The notes under the pieces: model-generated
Seen by the model: only the letters and a program-made list of their open reading frames with translations
Database searches by the model: none
What the model was told of the DNA's origin: nothing
Assembly: GCA_018830745.1 (NCBI GenBank)
Contig: JAHJRU010000173.1
Location: 1 to 7,326, forward strand
DNA from: Chloroflexota bacterium
GTDB taxonomy: Bacteria; Chloroflexota; Dehalococcoidia; Dehalococcoidales; JAHJRU01
Direction: 5' to 3'
DNA: 7,326 bases
Translations under genes and position numbers: made by a program
Shown here: in pieces, positions 1-5,908 of the stretch
Numbering within the stretch: position 1 is the first letter of the stretch
How the letters are laid out: each line of letters opens with the position of its first letter

Positions 1-26
1 AGACGGCTTTCGCCGAGGAGGTTTTT

Positions 27-896
27 ATGGCTATAAAGAAGGTATGTGTCATTGGCGCGGGCACTATGGGCAACGGGATAGCCCAGGTATTATTGCAGGC
101 CGGGTACGACACCGTTATGGTGGCTACCAGGCAGCAGTCTGTTGACGGCGGGGCAGCTGCCATAAAGGACAGGCTAAATAAGCTCGTGGAGAGGGGCAGG
201 TTCAGCCAGGACGAGGTTGACACGGCGTTAACCAAGCTGAGTATGTCCACGGATATCCGCAGTGCGGTGGCCGATGCCGACTACGTTATTGAGTCGGTGC
301 ATGAGAAGGTGGACGTTAAGCTGGCCGTCTTTCGGGAGCTTGACGAGGCTTGCCCCGCGGAGACCGTCTTCGGCTCCAATACTTCGTCCATACCACTGGC
401 GCTGCTCAGTTCAGCCACCAAACGACCGGATAAGGTTTGCGGCATGCATTTCATCAACCCCGCGCCGCAGATGAAGCTGGTGGAGGTGGGCCGAGCCCTG
501 CTTACCTCCGATGAAACGATAAAGACAACGGTCAACCTGGTAAAGTCCTTCAACAAGGAGCCGGTGGTGGTCCAGGATTCTCCCGGCTTTGTGAACAACC
601 GGTTCTGCATGATAATCTTCAACGAAGCCGCCAGGATACTGCAGGAAGGCTTGTGCAGCGTGGAGGAAATAGACAAGCTGATGCGGCTTTCCATCAATAT
701 GCCGATGGGCCCCTTTGAGATGATTGACCTGGTGGGCGTGGATATCGTGGTGGACAGTTCGGAAGCGATATACCGCGAGACCGGCTGGGAAAGATATAAA
801 CCGGAACCTATACTAAAACGAATGGTGGAAATCGGCTATCTGGGCAATAAAGTAGGCAAAGGTTTTTACACCCTGTTTGGCAGTAAGAAGCCATAG
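27..896 (+). CDS. 3-hydroxyacyl-CoA (3-hydroxybutyryl-CoA) dehydrogenase
   Basis: Cytosolic enzyme that interconverts 3-hydroxyacyl-CoA and 3-oxoacyl-CoA with a nicotinamide cofactor, as in beta-oxidation or butyrate-type pathways. The 289 residues match the usual length of the single-function family. The N-terminal Rossmann fold has GAGTMGNG at residues 10-17. The catalytic set matches the family by spacing: Ser120, His141 (in GMHFINP), Glu153 and Asn191 (in FVNNR). The C-terminal dimerisation domain has the typical MGPFEMIDLVG and GYLGNKVGKGFY stretches. The ATG is preceded by GAGGAGG (15-21) at 5 nt. The reading frame stays open upstream to the window edge, but this ribosome site supports the ATG. 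One oddity: the acidic residue expected after the second beta strand, which binds the NAD ribose, is Ala33, followed by Thr34-Arg35, which suggests possible NADP use (inference). The exact acyl substrate cannot be read from the sequence. Confidence 0.95.
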   Translation: MAIKKVCVIGAGTMGNGIAQVLLQAGYDTVMVATRQQSVDGGAAAIKDRLNKLVERGRFSQDEVDTALTKLSMSTDIRSAVADADYVIESVHEKVDVKLAVFRELDEACPAETVFGSNTSSIPLALLSSATKRPDKVCGMHFINPAPQMKLVEVGRALLTSDETIKTTVNLVKSFNKEPVVVQDSPGFVNNRFCMIIFNEAARILQEGLCSVEEIDKLMRLSINMPMGPFEMIDLVGVDIVVDSSEAIYRETGWERYKPEPILKRMVEIGYLGNKVGKGFYTLFGSKKP

Positions 897-958
897 CCCT
901 GGCGGATAGTTCTTATACTTGATTTATAAACATTCTTTTAACTGACCGCAGGTTAATC

Positions 959-987
959 TTGGCATTTGCGGTGTTAGGGGCTATAAT
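959..987 (+). promoter_or_regulatory. sigma70-type promoter for the dehydratase operon
   Basis: TTGGCA (959-964) and a perfect TATAAT (982-987) are separated by exactly 17 bp, five of six and six of six matches to the housekeeping consensus. They lie in the 148-bp gap after the dehydrogenase gene and about 57 bp before the ATG at 1045. This implies the two dehydratase subunits can be transcribed independently of the gene upstream. The leader would be about 50 nt. No convincing operator or riboswitch is visible in it. Confidence 0.75.
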
Positions 988-1044
988 GGGGCGGGTAGAG
1001 TGCATGGAGTTGATTAAAGTGGCAAAGGAGGCAGGAGTATTATT

Positions 1045-2196
1045 ATGCAAGCCCTGAAAGAATTGACCTCCCATATGCGAGAAAGACCGATTCAGCTCAG
1101 GCAGATGAAGGAAGCGGGTACCAAAATAGTCGGCTATTTCGTGGGCGATTATGTCCCGGAAGAGATGATTTATGCCTCGGGAGCGGTGCCACTGTGCCTG
1201 TGTCACGGCGGAGACCCCATGCCGGCTAATGTGGCCCTCTCAGCTACCACCCGCTTTCTCTGCCCTTTCTCCCGGGCGCAGTACGGGGAGAGGCTGCTTG
1301 GTGAGCAGGCTTACTATAAGCTGGTGGACATGCTGGTGGACCCCATTACCTGCCAGCACCTGCGCCGGGCGGGTGACCTGTGGGACTATTACACCGATGT
1401 TCCCGTGTTCCGTCTGGGCATTCCACACGAGTATAACGGAGAGGATGCCCTGAATTACTATGTTGAAGCGTCGAGGCGACTGAAGACCAGCCTGGAGGAG
1501 TTAACCGGTAAGCCGATAACCGATGAGGCGCTCAGGGAGGCTATCGATTTATATAATCGCATGCGGAGTCTGCTCAAGGGCATAAGCCTGACAAAGCAGA
1601 AGCCCAACCCCCCTATCACCGAGCTGGAGTTCATCAAGCTTAACCATGCTTCCATGTACGCCGACCCTGTTTTCATGGTTGAGGCTCTGGAGTCCATTTA
1701 TCAGGAGATTAAGGACAAGGATGGGGAAGCTGCCGCTCCCGATGTTCCCCGGCTGCTGCTGGTTTCGCCCAATATAGCTTATGGCGACTATAAAATTCTG
1801 GAGCTGGTGAATGAAGCCGAAGGTATGATTGTAGCCGAGGAGATTTGCGAGGGCGTGAGGTTTTACTGGGAGAATGTAAAAGGTGATGGCGACTTAGTTG
1901 AAGCCATAGCCAGAAGAAACCTTAAGGAGAGGCTGCCCTGTGCCTTTATGCGGGACTCGACTATGCCCCGGCTGGACTTTATATCCGGGCTGTTGAAGCA
2001 ATTCAATGCGGTTGGCGTGATATGGTATCAGCTGCTGTATTGTGATACCTATGATATCGAGTCCTTCTTTTTCACCAAAGAAATGCAAAGAATGGGGATT
2101 CCGGTACTCAAACTTGAATCCGATTACGACATCTTAGACCGCGGGACATTGAGAACCCGTATCGAGACCTTTATCGAAACTATAAGAGTGAGGTGA
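1045..2196 (+). CDS. 2-hydroxyacyl-CoA dehydratase family protein, small subunit (HgdB/BcrC-like)
   Basis: Subunit of an iron-sulfur enzyme of the family that includes 2-hydroxyglutaryl-CoA, lactoyl-CoA and phenyllactyl-CoA dehydratases and the BcrB/BcrC subunits of ATP-dependent benzoyl-CoA reductase. The 383 residues fit the smaller subunit of such pairs (roughly 380 residues in HgdB and BcrC). Visible family signatures are GYFVGDYVPEEMIYASGAVP near residues 30-49 and the C-terminal LESDYD...TRIETFIE from residue 357. Cys73 (FLCPF), Cys103 (ITCQH) and Cys333 (LYCDT) are spaced as the three cysteines that hold the [4Fe-4S] cluster. The ATG has AGGAG (1033-1037) 7 nt upstream, with a second AGGAGG at 1026-1031. 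It overlaps the next gene by 4 nt, which fits a co-translated heterodimer. Which reaction is catalysed, dehydration or ring reduction, is not decidable here. Confidence 0.9.
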   Translation: MQALKELTSHMRERPIQLRQMKEAGTKIVGYFVGDYVPEEMIYASGAVPLCLCHGGDPMPANVALSATTRFLCPFSRAQYGERLLGEQAYYKLVDMLVDPITCQHLRRAGDLWDYYTDVPVFRLGIPHEYNGEDALNYYVEASRRLKTSLEELTGKPITDEALREAIDLYNRMRSLLKGISLTKQKPNPPITELEFIKLNHASMYADPVFMVEALESIYQEIKDKDGEAAAPDVPRLLLVSPNIAYGDYKILELVNEAEGMIVAEEICEGVRFYWENVKGDGDLVEAIARRNLKERLPCAFMRDSTMPRLDFISGLLKQFNAVGVIWYQLLYCDTYDIESFFFTKEMQRMGIPVLKLESDYDILDRGTLRTRIETFIETIRVR

Positions 2197-3611
2197 AGAC
2201 AGTGAAGAAGTTTCTGGAACTCTGCGGCTTTGAACCGGCGGAAATAGACGCCGAGCTACCCCGCATACAAAAAGTCTTTGATATGTTCGGCATCAACCAG
2301 GAGGACATCGAGCGGGGCAAGGACAGAATTAATAAGTTCTGGGACCCGGAGTTGAAGGGCCTGGCGAAGATCAGAGGCTTAGCCAGAAGAGAACTGGTTG
2401 ATACTATTCTGGCCAGGGAGGAGAACAAGATAAACGTGTGCGCTTCTCTGCCGTCAGCCACCACCGATATTCTCAACGCCGCCTCATTCCACTCGGATAA
2501 CGTGCGCGCTACTTATCCCGACGTACTGGTCCTCATGGTCATGGGTTACTTATTCGACAAGCTTGACCCTATCCTGGAAGCCGCCGAAGAACATTTTCTG
2601 AGGCCGGGTGCGGCTCAGTGCAGCCTGCTCCAGGTGCGGCTGGGTCTGAATGTACTTGGTCTATATCCCAAGTGTGACTTGCTGATGAGTATGGGCAGCC
2701 TGTGCGATGCCCTGCCAAAATGCGATGAAGCCTTAGGCTTATACTTCAATATCCCGGTGCACTACATCAACTGCTGTCAGGACCGCGGCGCCGACTGGGA
2801 AGACCTATACCGCTCCAAGGACTTCTACACCAACGAGATAAAAAAGGCCCAAAAAAAGGTCTCTGAGGTGGTGGGCTTTGAAGTGGACAATGATAAGGTT
2901 AATGAAGCCCGGCGCATCAGGAGAGATGCTGCCATTTATGCCAACAATATATTTGACCTGGTGGTGAATAGTGACCCGGTGCCCATGAGCGCTGCCTGCC
3001 TGCAGTATATCAGGATATTCAGGGCTATGCCGGTCGGCCGTAAGACTCAGGATGGCTTGAACGAAGCCAATAAACTGCTGTTTGAGGAAATACAGGAGCG
3101 GGTAAACCGAGGTGTGGGGGTGGTGGAAAAGGGCGCCCCGCGGATTCTTTATGCCCCTCTTGTCTCGCTGGCAGACCCCAGCATAACCAATATGATTGAG
3201 GAGCTGGGCATAGCTATACCCCTTTCCGAGGACAGCATACTTGTCCCTGATGGCGAACTGCGACCCCAGATGGATGAGCGTGGGCGCGGCGAGGACCCCT
3301 GGGAAAAGGTGGCTTATGCTCTTATACAGCGCTCGATAGAAGCCTCTGTCCCGATGAGGATTCGGGCGATTACCGGGGCGGTGAAAAGATACCACCTCGA
3401 TGGCGTGCTGAATCTGTTTCACTATTCCTGCCGCTACTTTGCCGGTGACCCGCTTATCCTTAAGGACGCGGTGGAAAAGGCTACCGGCGTGCCGGTGATG
3501 GTACTGGAAGGCGATATGTACGACCCCCGTTTCTACACTGCGGAGCAACTGCGCACCAGAGTTGAGGCTTTTGGGGAGATGCTGCGGGCGGCTAAAGTGG
3601 CTCATAAGTAG
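2193..3611 (+). CDS. 2-hydroxyacyl-CoA dehydratase family protein, large subunit (HgdA/BcrB-like)
   Basis: Second subunit of the same cytosolic iron-sulfur enzyme, partner of the protein encoded just upstream. The 472 residues are close to HgdA (about 475) and longer than typical BcrB (about 440). Candidate cluster ligands are Cys143 (AQCSLLQ), Cys171 (SLCDALPKC) and Cys413 (YSCRYF). The C-terminal family signature VLEGDMYDPR...TRVEAFGEML runs from residue 437 to 464. The first 85 residues are a helical, charged extension. The GTG at 2193 overlaps the previous stop codon (GTGA). An alternative GTG at 2202 has a better ribosome site (GAGGTGA, 2190-2196, 5 nt spacing) and would shorten the protein by three residues; either is possible. 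The small-then-large order recalls bcrC-bcrB of benzoyl-CoA reductase operons, but no activase or BcrA/BcrD-like gene follows. Confidence 0.9.
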   Translation: MKTVKKFLELCGFEPAEIDAELPRIQKVFDMFGINQEDIERGKDRINKFWDPELKGLAKIRGLARRELVDTILAREENKINVCASLPSATTDILNAASFHSDNVRATYPDVLVLMVMGYLFDKLDPILEAAEEHFLRPGAAQCSLLQVRLGLNVLGLYPKCDLLMSMGSLCDALPKCDEALGLYFNIPVHYINCCQDRGADWEDLYRSKDFYTNEIKKAQKKVSEVVGFEVDNDKVNEARRIRRDAAIYANNIFDLVVNSDPVPMSAACLQYIRIFRAMPVGRKTQDGLNEANKLLFEEIQERVNRGVGVVEKGAPRILYAPLVSLADPSITNMIEELGIAIPLSEDSILVPDGELRPQMDERGRGEDPWEKVAYALIQRSIEASVPMRIRAITGAVKRYHLDGVLNLFHYSCRYFAGDPLILKDAVEKATGVPVMVLEGDMYDPRFYTAEQLRTRVEAFGEMLRAAKVAHK

Positions 3612-3632
3612 TGGCGTCTGGTGGTAGCCACT
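3610..3632 (+). terminator. weak hairpin after the dehydratase operon
   Basis: AGTGGC (3610-3615) and GCCACT (3627-3632) form a perfect 6-bp stem with an 11-nt loop beginning at the stop codon of the large subunit. No T-run follows on either strand, so it is not a classical intrinsic terminator. It lies between the convergent + and - strand transcription units, where termination is expected. Confidence 0.25.
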
Positions 3633-3654
3633 TGTCAAGCAGGGAAAAAAGGGA

Positions 3655-3771
3655 TTAAGCTGTAGTATCGCGCAGGAGTGTAGCAACTCTTTTATCTTTG
3701 TCAGGTTCGGCTTGCGCTAAGGTAAGGCTGTCCTGGAGCAATTGCTTGATATCCTGTTCTGTTAACTCCAC
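3655..3771 (-). CDS. small 38-residue hypothetical protein downstream of the nuclease
   Basis: Short open frame beginning GTG at 3771 and ending TAA at 3655, translating as MELTEQDIKQLLQDS... and ending LLRDTTA. The ribosome site is unusually good: AGGAGG (complement of 3781-3786) with 9-nt spacing. It starts 32 nt after the stop of the nuclease gene on the same strand, so it would be the last gene of that transcript. The product is hydrophilic and predicted helical by eye, with no Cys, no membrane segment and no motif I recognise. It could be a genuine accessory small protein, or the 5' end of a gene cut short by rearrangement. Function unknown. The strong initiation site is the main support. 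Confidence 0.5.
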   Translation of the reverse strand: MELTEQDIKQLLQDSLTLAQAEPDKDKRVATLLRDTTA

Positions 3772-3803
3772 TATTATCGTCCTCCTCTAAAGCACTTGAT
3801 GTT

Positions 3804-5270
3804 TTATTCACACAACCCCTCCAGCCTCTCGACTATCCATATCATACCCTCCGTGTCCAGAGCACAATACTTCTCCAGGTCTGCTCTCACCTTGTTTCTT
3901 TCTTCTTCGGACACACTGCCATAGGTGACGGCTTGAAACGCAATGCTGGCTGCTTGGCCATCACTGATATCCAACTCATTATAGCCTTTCCCGGTCAATG
4001 CGGGGAGTACATTCTTGAGGGAAGCACTCCCTTTCTGCAAAGGACTATAGTAGTGAAATTGCCTGAAAGGTTGGAGCAAGTCGACCAGCCGACCACGGAC
4101 GCTGGTTATCCAGTCATCGTATTCGGGAAACATAATAGCCAGCTCTTTAAGGATGCCTTCCTCGAAACCCTGGTTGTAGACCACGATGCTGCCGGTATCA
4201 CCGAGCACGTTCTTCAACTCGGCAAGGAATGTCGGCCGGAAATCTCCGGTGCCACTTGCCAGGAAAGAGAAATGCTTTGGTCTGGTTCCGTCGTTTTCAG
4301 CTACATGTAGCGAAAACTGGAAGGGGATTGCCTGGTACGGTCTGGTGCCGTCAAACAAAGGCACGGCAGGACCGATGGTTTCGAAATCGAGATAGTAAAG
4401 TGGGTATTGCAGGGTGCCGAGGAAATTCGAGATTCCTTCTCCATCAACGTGGGGCCTGCCGCTTATTTCACAGGCCTGTTGAATACGTTGCTTATCGTTT
4501 AGTTTGAAGCTGTCGGGTATCTCATTGATGGTTATGATACCGTTACTGAACAGGTCGAAAGACTTCTTGCCGCCATAATACAATTTGAAGATATTATACT
4601 CGGGGAGAAAAGCCCAGCACTCGCTTAGAGGGCAATCATATGGATCGCTACAGTGTTTTCCAATGGTTGTCTCGGGGCAAATCGGTGCTGAGATAACCTC
4701 AAGCATATCAGCAATCCTGTCCTGTATACCATTGCTGGATTCCTCGACTTCCCCTGTGATGTCCTCGAGGGTGAAAAACTTCTCGGGATAAATCTCACCT
4801 TCTTTGACATACCGGTTATTGATATGCATCAGGAAGCACTTTTCTATCTTTAATCCCAGCATCTCGCAGCAATACTTCTGGAAGGAAACATCATCCAAAT
4901 GAACGTCTTTAACACCGGTGGTGCTCTTAACTTCAATGATGTCCCAACTGTTTTCGTTTGAGGGATTAAGGATATCTACTCTCGAGTAGATGCCTTCAGC
5001 GAGAATACCGGCTTCAAAAAGAGGGTTTCGTTGCTCCAGGAGTTCCTTGGTCTGCTTGATATTACCCATGAAATCATCGGCGGGTATATCGATACCACCT
5101 GGGAAGACCTTCTTGGCCAGCTCACCGACTAAGTGGCCCTGGTCAAATATGTACTGGGTAACGGGGTCGGTTTCTGGTATCCGTTCTGGTTCGTTGATTT
5201 GGATCCAAAGGAACTTCGGGCACTGGAGGCCAGATAAATATTTAGATTTTGATAGCAGTTTGTATGGCAT
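3804..5270 (-). CDS. DUF2779 protein: Cas4/RecB-like nuclease fused to DEDD exonuclease-like domain
   Basis: A 488-residue predicted nuclease acting on DNA or RNA in the cytosol; the substrate is unknown. The N-terminal half has the pattern of Fe-S PD-(D/E)XK nucleases (Cas4/AddB type): Cys17, His46 in a GHLVGELA stretch, Asp99 (SRVDIL), Glu113-x-Lys115 (IIEVKSTT), Gln131-x-x-x-x motif QKYCCE, then clustered Cys207, Cys213 and Cys218 (with Cys198 nearby), which with Cys17 could hold a [4Fe-4S] cluster. The C-terminal half has the DUF2779 signature YYLDFETIGP, giving Asp295 and Glu297, followed by YNQGFEEGIL (366-374) and Tyr468-x-x-x-Asp472 (YCALD). These line up with the three exonuclease motifs of the DEDDy class, but motif II carries Glu where Asp is usual. 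The ATG has AAGGGAG about 6 nt upstream. It overlaps the stop of a helicase fragment (TAATG), so it was probably translationally coupled to that gene. Family-level call firm; biological role (repair, defence) inferred. Confidence 0.85.
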   Translation of the reverse strand: MPYKLLSKSKYLSGLQCPKFLWIQINEPERIPETDPVTQYIFDQGHLVGELAKKVFPGGIDIPADDFMGNIKQTKELLEQRNPLFEAGILAEGIYSRVDILNPSNENSWDIIEVKSTTGVKDVHLDDVSFQKYCCEMLGLKIEKCFLMHINNRYVKEGEIYPEKFFTLEDITGEVEESSNGIQDRIADMLEVISAPICPETTIGKHCSDPYDCPLSECWAFLPEYNIFKLYYGGKKSFDLFSNGIITINEIPDSFKLNDKQRIQQACEISGRPHVDGEGISNFLGTLQYPLYYLDFETIGPAVPLFDGTRPYQAIPFQFSLHVAENDGTRPKHFSFLASGTGDFRPTFLAELKNVLGDTGSIVVYNQGFEEGILKELAIMFPEYDDWITSVRGRLVDLLQPFRQFHYYSPLQKGSASLKNVLPALTGKGYNELDISDGQAASIAFQAVTYGSVSEEERNKVRADLEKYCALDTEGMIWIVERLEGLCE

Positions 5271-5410
5271 TATTTGCTCCCTTCAGAATACAGTATATAC
5301 AGGATATGCTTAGCATGGCTAATGGTCGTATACAGTGCCATGGGTTCAGTCCAGCGCTCATCACTCGGGGAAACGTCCAGCAGAATGACCACATCAGCTT
5401 GATGATTTGT
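5270..5410 (-). pseudogene. C-terminal remnant of a UvrD-like helicase gene
   Basis: On the - strand, a 46-codon open frame ends in TAA (5272-5270) whose last A is the first base of the nuclease ATG. From residue 5 it reads ADVVILLDVS, then EPMALYTTISHAKHILYIL. This resembles the end of superfamily 1 helicases (UvrD_C_2 type), where a DVVIL strand is followed by motif VI, LYxAxSRAxxxLY. The catalytic arginine of that motif is replaced by His (SHAK). An in-frame TGA (5413-5411) closes the frame upstream, and no helicase motif such as KGLE is visible before ADVVIL in any - strand frame, so the rest of the gene is absent. The TAATG overlap suggests an ancestral helicase-nuclease operon. Identification rests on a short stretch and is moderately sure. 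Confidence 0.55.
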
Positions 5411-5526
5411 TCAATCTATTGGTAGAGGCAAGTGACTACGAAATGATGGGAGAGGTACATGTGGTAGGGTCGCCTCAGATACCTGCTTTGGGAACCAGTA
5501 GATTTTGGTTGGGAGAAGCAGTATAG
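5389..5526 (+). pseudogene. possible C-terminal gene fragment, unknown family
   Basis: A + strand frame open from 5389 (after a TGA at 5386-5388) to TAG at 5524-5526 reads like protein: QLDDLFNLLVEASDYEMMGE, then VHVVGSPQIPALGTSRFW and LGEAV. The acidic helix followed by a strand and a Gly/Pro loop is more protein-like than the other frames here. No start codon with a ribosome site is visible; the first in-frame ATG (5443) would leave 27 residues. It begins just where the opposing helicase remnant loses its homology, so it may be the 3' end of a gene truncated by the same event. I do not recognise the family. It could also be a chance open frame. Confidence 0.3.
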
Positions 5527-5531
5527 TTTTA

Positions 5532-5580
5532 TCTGATGAAACTCTAAGTATATTCTAAGGAACCTCTAATTCCAGTCTAA
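5532..5580 (+). promoter_or_regulatory. array of 11-bp-phased TCTAA repeats, probable response-regulator operator
   Basis: TCTAA occurs at 5543, 5554, 5565 and 5576, each exactly 11 bp after the last, and a degenerate TCTGA sits one further period upstream at 5532. On the - strand the units read TTAGAN-N5, resembling the TTAACA-N5 direct repeats bound by the OmpR/PhoB-class regulator PhoP of Bacillus. Direct repeats at 11 bp are typical of that regulator class. A possible -10 element, TATGAA (5595-5600), lies 14 bp after the last unit, placing the array at or over the -35 region of the operon starting at 5630. On the other strand TATACT (5525-5520) lies 17 bp from the outermost exact repeat. 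The binding protein is not in the window. Confidence 0.55.
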
Positions 5581-5629
5581 TATTTCCGCGGCATTATGAA
5601 TACTAGAGAAAATTGAGCTCTGGAAAAAG

Positions 5630-5821
5630 ATGAGTAAGCACGCCTTAGTCATGGTGTTATGCTGTCTGATACCGCTCGTAGTTTTGGCGGTTCTGTGGGC
5701 AATTGGTATCTCAGCCAGCTATTTAATCCTGGGGGTGATATTGCTATGCCCTGTATTACATTTAGTAATGATGCGGGGCATGCACAGAGGGAGTGGAGAT
5801 AGTAGCAATCACCTTCATTGA
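5630..5821 (+). CDS. small two-helix membrane protein, DUF2933-like
   Basis: A 63-residue protein made almost entirely of two membrane helices (about residues 5-24 and 30-48) with a short His-containing cytosolic-looking tail. It has the pattern of DUF2933 proteins: KHxLxMxLCCLIP at the N-terminus (Cys11-Cys12, Pro15) and LLCPxxHxxMMRGM in the second helix (Cys40, His44, Met47, Met48). Such proteins often occur beside heavy-metal ATPases. The Cys, His and Met residues might contact a metal ion, but that is inference; no function is established. The ATG has only a weak ribosome site (GGAAAAAG). It is the first gene after the 11-bp repeat array and likely the first of the metal operon. Confidence 0.75.
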   Translation: MSKHALVMVLCCLIPLVVLAVLWAIGISASYLILGVILLCPVLHLVMMRGMHRGSGDSSNHLH

Positions 5822-5908
5822 GTCTGTGAAGGCAATTACATATTTGAAAAAGACCTAAGGATTCATGGGGCTCGTTAAAAATATAGAGACGGTAAACTGG
5901 AGGACTTG

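Noticed and set aside
986..1056. Short frame in the dehydratase leader (MELIKVAKEAGVLLCKP from ATG 1003) overlapping the gene start
   Set aside because: No ribosome site of its own, and its end overlaps the dehydratase start out of frame. There are no clustered regulatory codons and no alternative hairpins to suggest a leader peptide.
2805..3686. 293-codon open frame on the - strand
   Set aside because: It lies antisense to the large dehydratase subunit, whose family match is firm. Its translation is rich in His, Pro and Ser with no recognisable domain, as expected of a shadow frame.
3612..3803. Possible CRISPR or repeat content near the Cas4-like nuclease
   Set aside because: No direct repeats of CRISPR length with spacers are present here or elsewhere in the window. 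The Cas4 resemblance is a fold-level match within a DUF2779 protein.
3933..4310. 125-codon + strand frame within the nuclease gene
   Set aside because: Antisense shadow of the DUF2779 protein, whose motifs are clear on the - strand.
5310..5322. Palindrome TTAGC-ATG-GCTAA upstream of the nuclease, with GTATA/TATAC flanks
   Set aside because: It falls inside the helicase-like coding remnant and encodes part of motif VI, so coding explains the sequence. The symmetry is only 5 bp per arm.
5822..5898. Gap between the DUF2933-like gene and the methyltransferase
   Set aside because: Checked for small genes, repeats and hairpins; nothing convincing beyond the GGAGG ribosome site at its end.
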